DNA from: Kordiimonas lipolytica
GTDB taxonomy: Bacteria > Pseudomonadota > Alphaproteobacteria > Sphingomonadales > Kordiimonadaceae
Length of the DNA: 64,000 bases
Direction of reading: 5' to 3'
Assembly: GCF_001550065.1 (NCBI RefSeq)
Contig: NZ_LRUB01000035.1
Span: 124,001 to 188,000, forward strand
Both the position numbers and the translations under genes were made by a program. This document shows, in pieces, positions 17,334 to 26,762 of this stretch. The notes below the pieces were generated by a model, which was given only the letters and a program-made list of their open reading frames with translations, ran no database searches and was not told where the DNA came from. Position 1 is the stretch's first letter, and the number at the start of each line of letters is the position of its first letter.

Positions 17334-18535
17334 AAAAACTGCTCTTTTCCACCTTCCTGACTGCAATCGCGATGCCGGCTCTGGCACAGAATGACACTGT
17401 AACGACAGAGCACCGACCGAACGAACACACCGTGGCGTGCCTTGAGGCGCCGACACGGGATTGTGCCTTCACATCGGCGCTCCAGACAGTGATTGGTGAA
17501 GAGTTCGGGATTGAGCGGGCGAAGGTACTGATCGGTGTGGCACGTGCTATGATCGAAACGGGACAGCAGGATCAGGCGATCCAGACACTGATGCTTGCGC
17601 TTGATGAGGCCAGATCAGTACGGCTGACCCTGGTTACCCAGGAAAAAATCACCGTTATCGCTCCGCTCCTTGCCCGGGCGGGGGATGGTGCTGGCGCTTT
17701 GGCTTTGGCCGAGGAACTTCAAAATGACGGCATCCGTGATACGGTGCTGGCCAAGATCGCCGAAGAAGCCATCTCGGCGGGTAAATTGGCTGATGCACGC
17801 GTGGCGCTTGGCCAAATGACCAATCAGGTGAAAGCCTTCTGGCGGGAACTGTCGCTGCTGCCCCGGGCGCCACGAGAGGCTCTCGCAATCGTGGATCTCG
17901 CGGGTCTGGAAGCTAAGGTTCAGGAAGTGACGGTTCCTGACCAGCGCTATCTGGGTGTTATACAGCTTGCGATCATTTCAGACCGTATGGGCCGCCCTGG
18001 GGACCGGAATGCGTATCTCGCAGAAGCAGAGGAGCTTTTCAGCAGCATTGTCGGTATTTCCTCCCGTGCCACCATTGCGGCACAACGGGCTCGCAGCATG
18101 TTTGATGCGGGAATGGACGAAGCGTTCGTACAGGAAAGTTACGAACTTGCCCTGCTGCATGGTGGGCGGCTCAGAAACAATATGGCGCTTGTGGATTTTG
18201 CCAAGAAAGTTGGCGTGATCGAAGCAGCTCGCGGTGATCTTGAAACCGCCTTGTCACGGCTTGAGTATTTTATCGCTGTGGATGAGAAAGCGCAGTATCT
18301 CGCGTCACTGAGGGCCGGGTCCAACCAAAGCATTTTTGCTGCCGAAATGCGGGAGCTGCTGAATGAAGTTGAGGAACTGCAGGGGGCATATGAACGGGAC
18401 CTCGTGCGGTTGACCCTTCTTGAGGGCGCGCTTGGCAATTCAGACATGTATCTGGCCCGCCACGTTGTGGAAGCCATGGAAGACGACGACAACCAGGCCC
18501 TTGCGCTTGCCTTGATGGCGCCGCTTCTTGATTAG
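17330..18535 (+). CDS. Secreted alpha-helical repeat protein of unknown function
   Basis: A 401-aa protein with a signal peptide (MKKLLFSTFLTAIAMPALAQ). The mature part is made of helical pairs of TPR-like character (for example ERAKVLIGVARAMIETGQQD, QAIQTLMLALDEA and GAGALALAEELQNDGIRD). Two early cysteines (VACLEAPTRDCAF) could form a disulphide. No catalytic motif is seen. Its start overlaps the amidase stop (ATGA), so it probably takes part in the same envelope-related pathway; that link is inference. The gene ends at a strong terminator. Confidence 0.75.
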   Translation: MKKLLFSTFLTAIAMPALAQNDTVTTEHRPNEHTVACLEAPTRDCAFTSALQTVIGEEFGIERAKVLIGVARAMIETGQQDQAIQTLMLALDEARSVRLTLVTQEKITVIAPLLARAGDGAGALALAEELQNDGIRDTVLAKIAEEAISAGKLADARVALGQMTNQVKAFWRELSLLPRAPREALAIVDLAGLEAKVQEVTVPDQRYLGVIQLAIISDRMGRPGDRNAYLAEAEELFSSIVGISSRATIAAQRARSMFDAGMDEAFVQESYELALLHGGRLRNNMALVDFAKKVGVIEAARGDLETALSRLEYFIAVDEKAQYLASLRAGSNQSIFAAEMRELLNEVEELQGAYERDLVRLTLLEGALGNSDMYLARHVVEAMEDDDNQALALALMAPLLD

Positions 18536-18560
18536 ACCTGGCGGACATCGCCTGAAATAG

Positions 18561-18595
18561 AAAGGCCGATCCCATGTGGGTCGGCCTTTTTATTT
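18561..18595. terminator. Terminator between convergent operons
   Basis: AAAGGCCGA (18561-18569) and TCGGCCTTT (18581-18589), extended inward by CCC/GGG, followed by a T-rich stretch. Works for the djlA operon and, with the leading A-run, possibly for the RND operon too. Confidence 0.8.
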
Positions 18596-18603
18596 ATATC
18601 TGA

Positions 18604-21600
18604 TCAGTTCCCTGAAGGTGCCTTTGCCGGTGCGGGAGGTTCTCCGCCCGGGGCGGTCACCGGCTTGTAGCGGGTTATCCAAAGGAAGGCGGCAGGGGCG
18701 AAATAGAAGCTCACAATCATTGAAAGGAACGCGCCGCCTGCTATTGCCACAGCAAAAGGCGGCCAGAAGGCGCCGCCCGCCAGTATAAGGGGGGTGAAGC
18801 CGCCCACGGTAGTGATCGTTGTTGATACGATGTGCCTGCCCGTGCTCATCACGCCCTCAACCACAGCATCTGGATCACCGGCGCGCGCGGCCTTGATGCC
18901 CCTAAGCTCCGACTGGATTACGATGGTCGCGTTGATGGCCAGGCCCACAAGGCCCATCAGGCCGAAAATCACAACGAAGCTGAGTGGAAAATTGAAAAAC
19001 CATAGGGAAAACAGGCCAAGACCCGCTGCCTGAACAGCTGCTGCGAAGGTTACAAACGCCATACGGAAGCTGTTGAAGGTCAGGACGATCGCAAGAAGCA
19101 TCAGCACCATCAAAAGGCCCGCGGTGCCGAACAGTTTGGTCATGGCTTCATTGCGCTTTTCCGATTCACCGCCGAATTCGATCTTGTATCCCGGCGGGAC
19201 TTCCAGGGGCTCGTTTTCAAGCGCCTTTTTCAGGGCTTTGAAGGCGGTATCCGGCAACACACCGAAGTCCAGGAAAGCCTGCACCTTGTTCAGGCGAACA
19301 CCGTCATGGTGCTCGATGGTGCCTACCTTCGTCGTCAGTTCCACGTCTGCCACGGCAGAGACCGGAAGGTCGGTCAGGCCCCGTGAGGATGTGCCCTGAA
19401 GGGGGCGCCCGGTCAGGCTCATGTCGGCGATCGAACTGATGTTGGACCAGTTGGCCCGATCCGCGATCAGGCGTACCGGCACCTGTTGGGTTTCTTCAAT
19501 CACATAGGTGGCAACTATGCCGCCAGTCAGCGCCTGAAGCTGTGCCTCCACCTGGCTGAGCGTCAGGCCGGTGACGGACACATCGTCTTCCCGGGCTCTT
19601 ACGTTGATCATCGGGCGCCCGGCCTTCAGCGTGGTCTTTGTGAAAGTCACGTTTGGCAGGCGGCTGACAATAGCACGCATGTCTTCACCAAGGCGTTCAA
19701 GAACAGCCAGGTCTGGGCCCTCAATGCGCACCTCAAGCGGGGCGGCGATTGGGGGGCCGGTGCCAAATTCGCGTACAAGCACTGTCGCTTCGGGCAGCAG
19801 CGTTGTCAGCTCAGTTTGCAGTTTGGGAATCAGCCTTGGGATTTGGTCGAATTCTTCAACGGTAACAACAGCTTCTGCGGCATTCACGAGGCCATCGTTC
19901 TTGGCCATCATGCTGTAATAGAACTTTGCGGCCCGCGTGCCGATGAACCAGTGGGTTGTCTGAATTTCCGGGTTGGTGCGCAGGTCCATATCCAGCTTTT
20001 CAACCACACGGCGGGTTTCCTCGATGGACGTCTGGGCGGGCATCTGTATCTCAACACGGAACTGGTTCCGGTCGCTTGTGGGGAAAAACTGTTCGGTCAA
20101 TTGACCAGCCAGTAAGAAGCCTAAAAGCGGAATGGCAGTCGCAACCACCATCGACCGAACCGGGCGGCGGACGGACCATTCCAGGCTTTTCCGAAACGGC
20201 GTGGACAAAAGCTTGCCTTCAACACCGTCCCGCCACCAGACGCGTTTGATCGGCCCGGCATCCGGCGCGCGCCCTTCCACCACACGCCCTGCAACAGCAG
20301 AAATGATGGTGAAGGCGATCACGTAGGAGGCGATCAGCGAGGCAATTACAGCGGCCGGTACGCCGATCAGGAAGTCACCAGCATTGCCTGGCATCAGCAC
20401 AAGCGGCATGAAAGCAATAATGGTGGTGAGAGTGGACCCCAGCAGTGGTAGCCACAGCTTGCGTACCGTTTTCGCAACGGCGACAGACCGGCGTTCGCCC
20501 TTGAGACGCAGGTGCTGGATTTCGTCTGTGATTACGATGGCATTGTCCACCATGATGCCAAGCGCCACAATCAGGCCCGTTACCAGAACCTGTTCGATCC
20601 TTTGACCCATGGCGTCAGTAATGGCCAGTGATGCCAGAAGCGTCAGCGGCAGGATGGAGGCAGACACAAGAGACGCCCGCCACCCCAGCGACACCAGAAG
20701 CACCAGAAGTACCACCAGCGCCCCCTCGGCCAGGTTGCCCATCAGGCCATGGAGGCGCTCATCGGCATATTCGCGCTGATCGAAAATGCGTTCCAGATGC
20801 ACACTCGAAGGCAAGGTTCCCTTTGCGTCTTCAAGCAATGCACCCAATTGTTCGGACCAGGCATCAATGCGGTAATCTTCGAACATGCGGGCGGCGATAA
20901 CCACACCGTAGTGGCCGTTCAGATAGGTCAGGCGGCTGGGCGGGTTTTCAAACGCGCGCTCCACCTTTGCCACATCGCCAAGGCGCAGGCTGGCACCGGA
21001 GGCATCCAGCCCCAGGGGAATGCGTCGGATGCGGTCGAGGCTGTTGAGCGCGCCTGAAACCTGCACCACCATGCGGTTCCTGTCATCGGATACCACACCA
21101 GCTGCACCCCGTGCGTCGGATCCCCGAATACGGGCGGCCACGTCTTCCATTGTCAGGCCGTAAGCCGCGAGTTCCGCGTCATCGATGCTGACCCTGATTT
21201 CCTCCTGTGGCAGGCCCAGGACATCAACGAAATCCGTACCCGAAAGGTTCCTGATCTGGCTTTCGATTTCGCGGGCATGACGGCCAAGAATGGCATAGTT
21301 GATTGGCGCATCCGCGTGCCAGGTGAGCGCCATGATGGCGGAATGGGCATAGATGCGCGTATCGGAAAAGTCGGGTGCCAGGGCGCCTGTGGGCAGGTCG
21401 GTTACTTCCGATACCTTGTCGCGCAGGCGTGCGGTAATGGGCTTGGCGTCATCGACCCGGTCTTCCAGTTCCACAGTAATCAGCGATACCCCGGGGTTGG
21501 AGACGCTCCAGACTTCTTTTACTTCCGGTATTTCGCGCATCTTGCGCTCGAGTTTTTCGGAAATTTCCGCTTCAACCCGCTCGGCGTCCGCGCCGGGATA

Positions 21601-21744
21601 GAAAGTCGTCACCTGAATGACACGGCTTTGCATGTGCGGGTCTTCAAGGCGCGGCATGGTGTAGAAGCTGTTGAAGCCGGCGATCACGATCAGAAGGAGG
21701 ATCAGCCAGACCACCCGTGGGTGGTTATAAAGGGAACCTTTCAT
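18604..21744 (-). CDS. RND-family efflux transporter, inner-membrane pump
   Basis: A 1046-aa AcrB-type proton-driven pump. N-terminal TM1 (VVWLILLLIVIAGFNSFY) is followed by the porter motif LEDPHMQSRVIQVTTFYPGA, and the TM4 region carries the proton-relay signature GIMVDNAIVITDEIQ. Two large periplasmic loops and 12 TM segments fit the family length of about 1040. Start at 21744 has GGAAG about 8 nt upstream and lies 12 bp after the adaptor gene stop. No outer-membrane channel gene is adjacent, so it must borrow one. Substrate unknown; subclass looks closer to the HAE family than to metal pumps. Confidence 0.92.
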   Translation of the reverse strand: MKGSLYNHPRVVWLILLLIVIAGFNSFYTMPRLEDPHMQSRVIQVTTFYPGADAERVEAEISEKLERKMREIPEVKEVWSVSNPGVSLITVELEDRVDDAKPITARLRDKVSEVTDLPTGALAPDFSDTRIYAHSAIMALTWHADAPINYAILGRHAREIESQIRNLSGTDFVDVLGLPQEEIRVSIDDAELAAYGLTMEDVAARIRGSDARGAAGVVSDDRNRMVVQVSGALNSLDRIRRIPLGLDASGASLRLGDVAKVERAFENPPSRLTYLNGHYGVVIAARMFEDYRIDAWSEQLGALLEDAKGTLPSSVHLERIFDQREYADERLHGLMGNLAEGALVVLLVLLVSLGWRASLVSASILPLTLLASLAITDAMGQRIEQVLVTGLIVALGIMVDNAIVITDEIQHLRLKGERRSVAVAKTVRKLWLPLLGSTLTTIIAFMPLVLMPGNAGDFLIGVPAAVIASLIASYVIAFTIISAVAGRVVEGRAPDAGPIKRVWWRDGVEGKLLSTPFRKSLEWSVRRPVRSMVVATAIPLLGFLLAGQLTEQFFPTSDRNQFRVEIQMPAQTSIEETRRVVEKLDMDLRTNPEIQTTHWFIGTRAAKFYYSMMAKNDGLVNAAEAVVTVEEFDQIPRLIPKLQTELTTLLPEATVLVREFGTGPPIAAPLEVRIEGPDLAVLERLGEDMRAIVSRLPNVTFTKTTLKAGRPMINVRAREDDVSVTGLTLSQVEAQLQALTGGIVATYVIEETQQVPVRLIADRANWSNISSIADMSLTGRPLQGTSSRGLTDLPVSAVADVELTTKVGTIEHHDGVRLNKVQAFLDFGVLPDTAFKALKKALENEPLEVPPGYKIEFGGESEKRNEAMTKLFGTAGLLMVLMLLAIVLTFNSFRMAFVTFAAAVQAAGLGLFSLWFFNFPLSFVVIFGLMGLVGLAINATIVIQSELRGIKAARAGDPDAVVEGVMSTGRHIVSTTITTVGGFTPLILAGGAFWPPFAVAIAGGAFLSMIVSFYFAPAAFLWITRYKPVTAPGGEPPAPAKAPSGN

Positions 21745-21756
21745 CTGACGTCTTCC

Positions 21757-22887
21757 TTAACCGCGGGGTTCTGGGCTTGAGGGCAGGATGGTCACGCGCT
21801 GCCCCGGGGCCAGGCGTTCAATTCCGTCGGCGATGACTTGATCACCAGCTGAGATGGTGCCGGTAACAAAGACACGGTTATTGTCCGTGTAGAGGATCTG
21901 GACATTTTCGAACTGCACATGGGGCCCTTCGGGGCCGTCTACAATCTTGTTGACGCGCCACAAACCACGTACGTCCGAAGACAGGGCGCGAAGGGGTAGC
22001 CATGCGCCTTTCGCCTCTTCCCAGTCGCTTACAACAGCGGTGATTAGTTCACCTCGCGCGGCGGTGCCTGTCGGCAGGTCGAACGTGACCATCATTGTGC
22101 GGGTTTGCCCCTCGATCGAGGGTACAACGGATCGGAGGGTAGCACCGCTGATGGTGTTGCGGCGTCCATCGCGGAGTTCTATCGGTGCGCCGTCCCGTGC
22201 CGCCTGGGCATATTTGGGCGGCATGCCGACATGGGCTTCCATCCGTTTGTTTTCTGAAATTTCAACTATGCTGGTGCCTGCAGCCACTACCGTGCCCTCA
22301 TCCAGGAAGCGGGCGGTGATAACGCCGTCAAACGGGGCGGTTATGCGCGATTTGGTCAGGTCTACGTCGAGTGCGGCGATTGCGGCTTCCAGTCGCTTCT
22401 GATTTGCCCTGAGCGAGATGGCGTTTGCTTCGGCTTCGTCCAGGTTTTGGGCTGATGCATGACCCTGTGCATAGGTTTCCTGCGTCCGCTTCAGCGTGCG
22501 TTCGGCAAGATCGAGGCGGGCTTTCACTTCATCTTGCTCCGCCAACAGTTGCGCCCGTTGGGCAGCAAGGCGGGCGGTGTCAAGCGCGGCCAGCGTGTCA
22601 CCCTTCTTGACGCGCGAGCCAAGGTCGACCGCGATGGCGCTTACGCTGCCGCCTAGCTCGAAGGCCATCTGGCTGATCCTCCCAGGGACCGCGCGACCGG
22701 TGAAGGTTCGTTTTGCGTGGTAGCCGTGTTCCAGCACAACCTCCGTAGTGCGGACCGGCAGTGAGCGGCTCTGCCCGCTTTCAGGAATGCTCTGCGCCGT
22801 AATTCGAGCGGCAAGGATGCTGCTGAAGATGCCTACTGCGGCCAGAATACCTGCCGCCTTGAAGATTTTCGCACGCTGTACTGTCAT
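21757..22887 (-). CDS. RND efflux periplasmic adaptor (membrane fusion protein)
   Basis: A 376-aa adaptor linking the pump to an outer-membrane channel. The ATG at 22887 has AGGA 7 nt upstream; an upstream in-frame TTG adds atypical sequence. An N-terminal anchor (FKAAGILAAVGIFSSILAA) is followed by a beta-barrel/lipoyl half (VSAIAVDLGSRVKKGDTLAA), a helical hairpin (LAAQRAQLLAEQDEVKARLD), then the second lipoyl half (ITAPFDGVITARFLDEGTVV). First gene of the two-gene efflux operon, divergent from a TetR regulator. Confidence 0.92.
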   Translation of the reverse strand: MTVQRAKIFKAAGILAAVGIFSSILAARITAQSIPESGQSRSLPVRTTEVVLEHGYHAKRTFTGRAVPGRISQMAFELGGSVSAIAVDLGSRVKKGDTLAALDTARLAAQRAQLLAEQDEVKARLDLAERTLKRTQETYAQGHASAQNLDEAEANAISLRANQKRLEAAIAALDVDLTKSRITAPFDGVITARFLDEGTVVAAGTSIVEISENKRMEAHVGMPPKYAQAARDGAPIELRDGRRNTISGATLRSVVPSIEGQTRTMMVTFDLPTGTAARGELITAVVSDWEEAKGAWLPLRALSSDVRGLWRVNKIVDGPEGPHVQFENVQILYTDNNRVFVTGTISAGDQVIADGIERLAPGQRVTILPSSPEPRG

Positions 22888-22979
22888 CTTGTGTCCTGCT
22901 GTCGCCCCTCGGGCCTTATCTTGCAACTGCCTGATCTTGCAACTGTCTGTCAGGCTGCTTTTCCGCTTGTATATATAAA

Positions 22980-22997
22980 CTAGACTGCATAGTCTAG
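22980..22997. promoter_or_regulatory. TetR-type operator 1
   Basis: Palindrome CTAGACT-GCAT-AGTCTAG in front of the efflux operon. It shares the pattern TAGACTnnnnAGTCTA with the second site at 23085-23100, so both are probably bound by the adjacent TetR-family protein. Confidence 0.8.
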
Positions 22998-23084
22998 TAA
23001 ATTATCGAGGCAATGGTTCCGTAACGTAAAATTATGCCCGATGCGTTTGATAGCTTGCATATGGGGCAATTGGTTTGGTATTTG

Positions 23085-23100
23085 TAGACTATCTAGTCTA
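23085..23100. promoter_or_regulatory. TetR-type operator 2
   Basis: Palindrome TAGACTA-TC-TAGTCTA, same half-site and spacing as operator 1, lying 66 bp before the tetR-family start. Two sites in the divergent region suggest joint control of the pump and autoregulation. Confidence 0.8.
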
Positions 23101-23166
23101 AAAAATATGCATAGCTGACTTGTCAGAAATTTGCATGTTCGGGAGTGAGGGGCTATTGAAGCCCAA

Positions 23167-23868
23167 ATGGACTGGAAAGTCGGAACAGAAAAAAGGCTGA
23201 TAACCGTGTCGAATACCGCACTGGCGCAAAAGGGCGCAGAAGATCAGAGTAAGCCCTCGCGCGGGCGTCCACGCGATGTGGAAAAAAACAGAGCTATTAT
23301 AGATGCCGCGAGCAGGCTGTTTCTTGAGAATGGTTTCGACGGTACCAGCATGGATGAAGTGGCGAAAAGGGCCGGGGTATCCAAGCAAACTGTCTACAGC
23401 CATTTTTCGTCGAAAGAGCAGCTGTTCGGTGAGTCGATCCACATTACCATCGAGAAATATTTCCCAGATCAGGCATTGCAGGAAGTGCGCAGTCATACGC
23501 TGGAGGCCGACTTGACAGCCGTGTCTATGCGTTTCGCTCATCTGTTAATGAGCCAGGATGCCATGGCTATGCACCGTGTGCTGGTGTCTGCTGCACCGCG
23601 GGGGCCGGAACTTGCCCAGATTTTCTGGGAAGCAGGGCCGGCCGAGATGATCGTCAAGCTATCCGCGTTTCTCAAATACTGGGTGGACAAAGGCGAGCTG
23701 GAAATCGATGATCTGGAAAAAGCTGGCGCGCGCCTGATCTCGCTTTTGAAAGGCAAGCCTCATTTCGAAATGGAAATCGGTCTGCGTGATAGTGTGAGCG
23801 ATGATGTCCTTGAAGCCCATGTAGTTGACGTGGTGAAGTGCTTTATCAAACTATATCGTAAAAGCTGA
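23167..23868 (+). CDS. TetR/AcrR-family transcriptional regulator
   Basis: A 233-aa regulator (or 220 aa from the GTG at 23206, which has AAAGG about 9 nt upstream; the true start is uncertain). The helix-turn-helix is clear at about residues 40-85: NRAIIDAASRLFLENGFDGT, then SMDEVAKRAGVSKQTVYSHF. The C-terminal ligand-binding half is of the AefR-like/TetR_C type (MHRVLVSAAPRGPELAQIFW). It is divergent from the RND efflux operon with two matching palindromic operators in between, so it should repress the pump until an inducing compound binds. Confidence 0.9.
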   Translation: MDWKVGTEKRLITVSNTALAQKGAEDQSKPSRGRPRDVEKNRAIIDAASRLFLENGFDGTSMDEVAKRAGVSKQTVYSHFSSKEQLFGESIHITIEKYFPDQALQEVRSHTLEADLTAVSMRFAHLLMSQDAMAMHRVLVSAAPRGPELAQIFWEAGPAEMIVKLSAFLKYWVDKGELEIDDLEKAGARLISLLKGKPHFEMEIGLRDSVSDDVLEAHVVDVVKCFIKLYRKS

Positions 23869-23888
23869 CGGGGCGATCACCCCATAGA

Positions 23889-23926
23889 AAAAGCCGCCTG
23901 GTCAAACCTTGGGCGGCTTTTCTTTT
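23889..23926 (+). terminator. Intrinsic terminator of the tetR-family gene
   Basis: AAAAGCCGCC (23889-23898) pairs with GGCGGCTTTT (23912-23921), then TCTTTT. Also usable in reverse for the lipoprotein gene. Confidence 0.85.
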
Positions 23927-23942
23927 GATATCTTTGGGCGTC

Positions 23943-24155
23943 TTATTCGGTGCCGTCGGTCGATTCCATCCCGGCGCCCTTCAGGTCCTCGCTTGAATAG
24001 CGGGCGTTGTCGCTATCGCCCTTCAAGTTAGACGGCAGGCTTTCCACCTGCGCTTCGGTCCGTGGGCCAAGCGTTGTGTCGAACACGATTTCATCGCCAT
24101 CGCTGGAGCAGGCCGCAAGGGCAAACAGGGCTACAGCTGGGATCAGTTTTTTCAT
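23943..24155 (-). CDS. Small lipoprotein
   Basis: A 70-aa protein starting MKKLIPAVALFALAACSS, a lipoprotein signal peptide with lipobox LAAC. The ATG at 24155 has GAGGA 7 nt upstream. The mature 50 residues are hydrophilic and acidic (SDGDEIVFDTTLG, then SESTDGTE-like C-terminal residues) with no known domain. Asp after Cys is not present (Ser instead), which predicts outer-membrane sorting. Function unknown. Confidence 0.7.
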   Translation of the reverse strand: MKKLIPAVALFALAACSSDGDEIVFDTTLGPRTEAQVESLPSNLKGDSDNARYSSEDLKGAGMESTDGTE

Positions 24156-24269
24156 GGGTACGTCCTCAATCATGATTTGCGGCGGACTTTGCCCTAAAAT
24201 TATGGCGGCTTCAAGCCCGTGTGCGTGCTTATTTTCTTGACCCCGCAGGGCGCTGGTGCTTGAGTGCCG

Positions 24270-24640
24270 CCCGGCAGATGGCTGGATGGCCGCCGCTACC
24301 TCAGGGTAGGGGAGGAAAGTCCGGGCTCCACGGAAACACGGTGCCGGTTAATGGCCGGCGAGGGCGACCTCAGGGAAAGTGCCACAGAAAGCAAACCGCC
24401 TGATCCGTCAGGTAAGGATGAAAGGGTGCGGTAAGAGCGCACCGCGTCCCTGGTAACAGGGATGGCAGGGTAAACCCCACCGGGAGCAAGACCAATAGGG
24501 ATGGTTGCCTTTAGTGGCAGGCGAGTTTCTGCGCCACCGTCCGGGTCGGTTGCTTGAGCGGCATGGCAACATGTCGCCTAGAGGAATGGCCATCACCAGC
24601 TTGCTGGTACAGAACCCGGCTTACACGCCATCTGCCGCTA
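24270..24640 (+). ncRNA. rnpB: RNase P RNA
   Basis: The catalytic RNA that removes tRNA 5' leaders. Helix P1 is directly visible: GGCAGATGGC (24273-24282) pairs with GCCATCTGCC (24627-24636). Conserved core blocks follow in order: GAGGAAAGTCCGGGCTCC near 24312, AGGGTGCGGTAAGAGCGCACC near 24423 (split here as two conserved strands), GGGAGCAAGACC near 24482, and ACAGAACCCGGCTTAC at about 24610. Length of about 365 nt is normal for a type A RNA. End points are set by P1 and may be off by a few bases. Confidence 0.95.
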
Positions 24641-24827
24641 TTTCCTCAGCGTTATACTGTTGCGTAAAATTACTGTTTTACGATAATTTGTCGCAAAGCA
24701 TGCACGGCCTGTCGCAATTTGCTGTCGGGGCCCCTATCTATTTCTATGGTTTAACCCAGCGGGGCAGGGGTGTGATGTGTTTGTCCCGGTGAAACAAGAA
24801 CAACAAATCAACAGCGAGGATATCCTG

Positions 24828-26600
24828 ATGAAATTGAAATCAGTTGCCAGAAATGCGCTGGCGGGCGCCAGCATGCTTGCCATGTCTCTTTCCATGTCGA
24901 CCGGCGTGTTCGCCGAAACTTGGGTCGAAAAAAGCAATGAATACTCCCAGCAGCTCCTGAACCTGATGGGCAAATATCAGCCTGAGTTCGCGGCCCAGGT
25001 GGGCGTGACCGGCGTTGAGGCGAATGTCTTTGACCTCAAGGAAAACGTCGTGGACCGTTACCGTGCGGACTCGATGGAAATTGTCGCCACGCTGAAGGCT
25101 CAGATGGCCAATGAAACTGATCCCGCGCTTTTGCAGGATATGGCCATTATGGTGAAGGCACTCGAAGACGGTGCCAAAACACTTGAGCTACAGAATAGCG
25201 CGCAGCTGCCATACTTCAATGTGCCGCAGATGATTTTCGGTGGCTTCCAGGCGCTTCTGGGGCCCGGCAGCGATGCATCGCGCCACGCTCAGGCGGTCAC
25301 GCGCCTGAAGCGCTATGCCGGCCTTGAGGACGGCTATACCCCGATCGTTGAGCTCGCGATGGCCCGCACGCGCGAGCGGATGGGCAACATGGAGCTGAAG
25401 GGGCCCTATATCAAGGAAGTCGAGCAGGACCTGGAACGTATGCCGACCTTCATTGATGGCATCGACAGCCTGTTTGAAGGTGCGGGCCTTGAAGGCTGGG
25501 AGGATGCCGTCGCGACACTGAAGGAACAGCTGGCCGACTACCGCGCCTTTATTGAGGATGAGATCAAGCCCCGTGCCCGCCAGAACGCGCGCCTGCCGCG
25601 TCCGCTTTATGAAGACGCCCTGAAGGCAACCTGGGGCGTGGATGCAAGCCCTGAGGAACTGATCGAGCTCGCCACCCTTGGCTATGCCAACATCAAGAAT
25701 GAAATGAAGGCGCTTGCGGTGCTTGTCGCTGAAGAAAAGGGATACGCGAGCCACGACTACCGCGACGTGATCGCGAAACTGAAAGAAGACAATATCCCTG
25801 GCGATCAGTTGAAGGAATTCTATGAGGACGTCATCGCCAAGCTTGAAGAGATCGCGATCCGCGAAGGATTGGTGACGATCCCTGAGCGTGACGCCCAGGT
25901 GCGTATCATGACAGCGGCAGAGACGGCCCAGCAACCCGCGCCGAACCTGCAGCCGCCACGTTTTGTGAATTCCGGCCCGAAAGAATATCCAACCTTCCGC
26001 CTGCCGCTTCTGAAAAAGAACGAGGACGGTAGCTGGAAGGCGACCGATGAGACATTCCGTGCCAACGCCTGGACCCTTTCGGCCCACGAAGCGCGCCCGG
26101 GGCACGAGCTTCAGTTCGCATCCATGGTTGATAACGGTGTATCGCTTGCGCGTCAGCTTTACGCTTTCAACAGCACCAATGTGGAAGGTTGGGCGCTTTA
26201 CGCTGAGGCAATCTCCAAGCCTTATATGCCACTGGATGCCCAGCTCGTATCGCTGCAGCACCGGCTTCTGCGTGCAGCGCGTGCATTCCTCGACCCAATG
26301 CTGAACCTTGGTCTGATCGATGCGGTCGAGGCCAAGCGCATTCTGACCGAAGATGTGATGCTGTCGGATGCGTGGGCACAGAATGAGATTGAGCGCTACA
26401 CCTACCGCATCCCGGGGCAGGCGCCCGCCTATTTCTATGGCTACAGCAAGCTGCAGGCCTTGCGGACAGAGGTTGAACTGGCACTCGCTGACAAGTTCGA
26501 CGCCAAGGCTTTCCATGACTTTATCCTGGCCCAGGGCCTGCTGCCGCCAATGCTTATGCGTCAGGCGGTGATGGAGCGGTTCGTGCCGTCCCAGCTTTAA
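24828..26600 (+). CDS. DUF885 family secreted hydrolase
   Basis: A 590-aa protein. The ATG at 24828 has GAGGA 7-8 nt upstream and opens a signal peptide (ARNALAGASMLAMSLSMS, cleavage near GVFAET). The DUF885 signature HEARPGHELQF lies at about residue 420 and resembles a zinc-protease helix (HExxxxH); ETEAQQPAPNLQPPRF-like linker precedes it. Family members are presumed periplasmic metallo-hydrolases or peptidases, but the reaction is not established. A monocistronic gene ended by a terminator. Confidence 0.85.
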   Translation: MKLKSVARNALAGASMLAMSLSMSTGVFAETWVEKSNEYSQQLLNLMGKYQPEFAAQVGVTGVEANVFDLKENVVDRYRADSMEIVATLKAQMANETDPALLQDMAIMVKALEDGAKTLELQNSAQLPYFNVPQMIFGGFQALLGPGSDASRHAQAVTRLKRYAGLEDGYTPIVELAMARTRERMGNMELKGPYIKEVEQDLERMPTFIDGIDSLFEGAGLEGWEDAVATLKEQLADYRAFIEDEIKPRARQNARLPRPLYEDALKATWGVDASPEELIELATLGYANIKNEMKALAVLVAEEKGYASHDYRDVIAKLKEDNIPGDQLKEFYEDVIAKLEEIAIREGLVTIPERDAQVRIMTAAETAQQPAPNLQPPRFVNSGPKEYPTFRLPLLKKNEDGSWKATDETFRANAWTLSAHEARPGHELQFASMVDNGVSLARQLYAFNSTNVEGWALYAEAISKPYMPLDAQLVSLQHRLLRAARAFLDPMLNLGLIDAVEAKRILTEDVMLSDAWAQNEIERYTYRIPGQAPAYFYGYSKLQALRTEVELALADKFDAKAFHDFILAQGLLPPMLMRQAVMERFVPSQL

Positions 26601-26625
26601 AAGGCACAGGTACAAGAAATCAGCG

Positions 26626-26652
26626 AAGGGGTGGCCAGTGGCCGCCCCTTTT
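26626..26652 (+). terminator. Intrinsic terminator
   Basis: AAGGGG-T-GGCC (26626-26636) pairs with GGCC-G-CCCCTT (26640-26650), a mostly continuous stem with a short loop and trailing Ts. Confidence 0.75.
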
Positions 26653-26762
26653 GCTTTGACCTGTCACAATTGTATACAATTGGCGCGATAGGTCTTCCAA
26701 TTTCGCTTCTGCGCGCTACAGTCTCTCCTTGTCAGAATTCTTGCAAGTTTCAGGGGAAGTAA

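Noticed and set aside
22919..22950. Tandem 12-bp direct repeat ATCTTGCAACTG before the efflux operon
   Set aside because: Two copies only, with no link to the palindromic operators; likely a chance or slippage duplication.
25188..26615. Long open frame (475 codons) on the minus strand opposite the DUF885 gene
   Set aside because: It is the mirror of a strong coding gene with signal peptide and family motif; no ribosome-binding site and Arg/His/Leu-rich composition typical of antisense frames.
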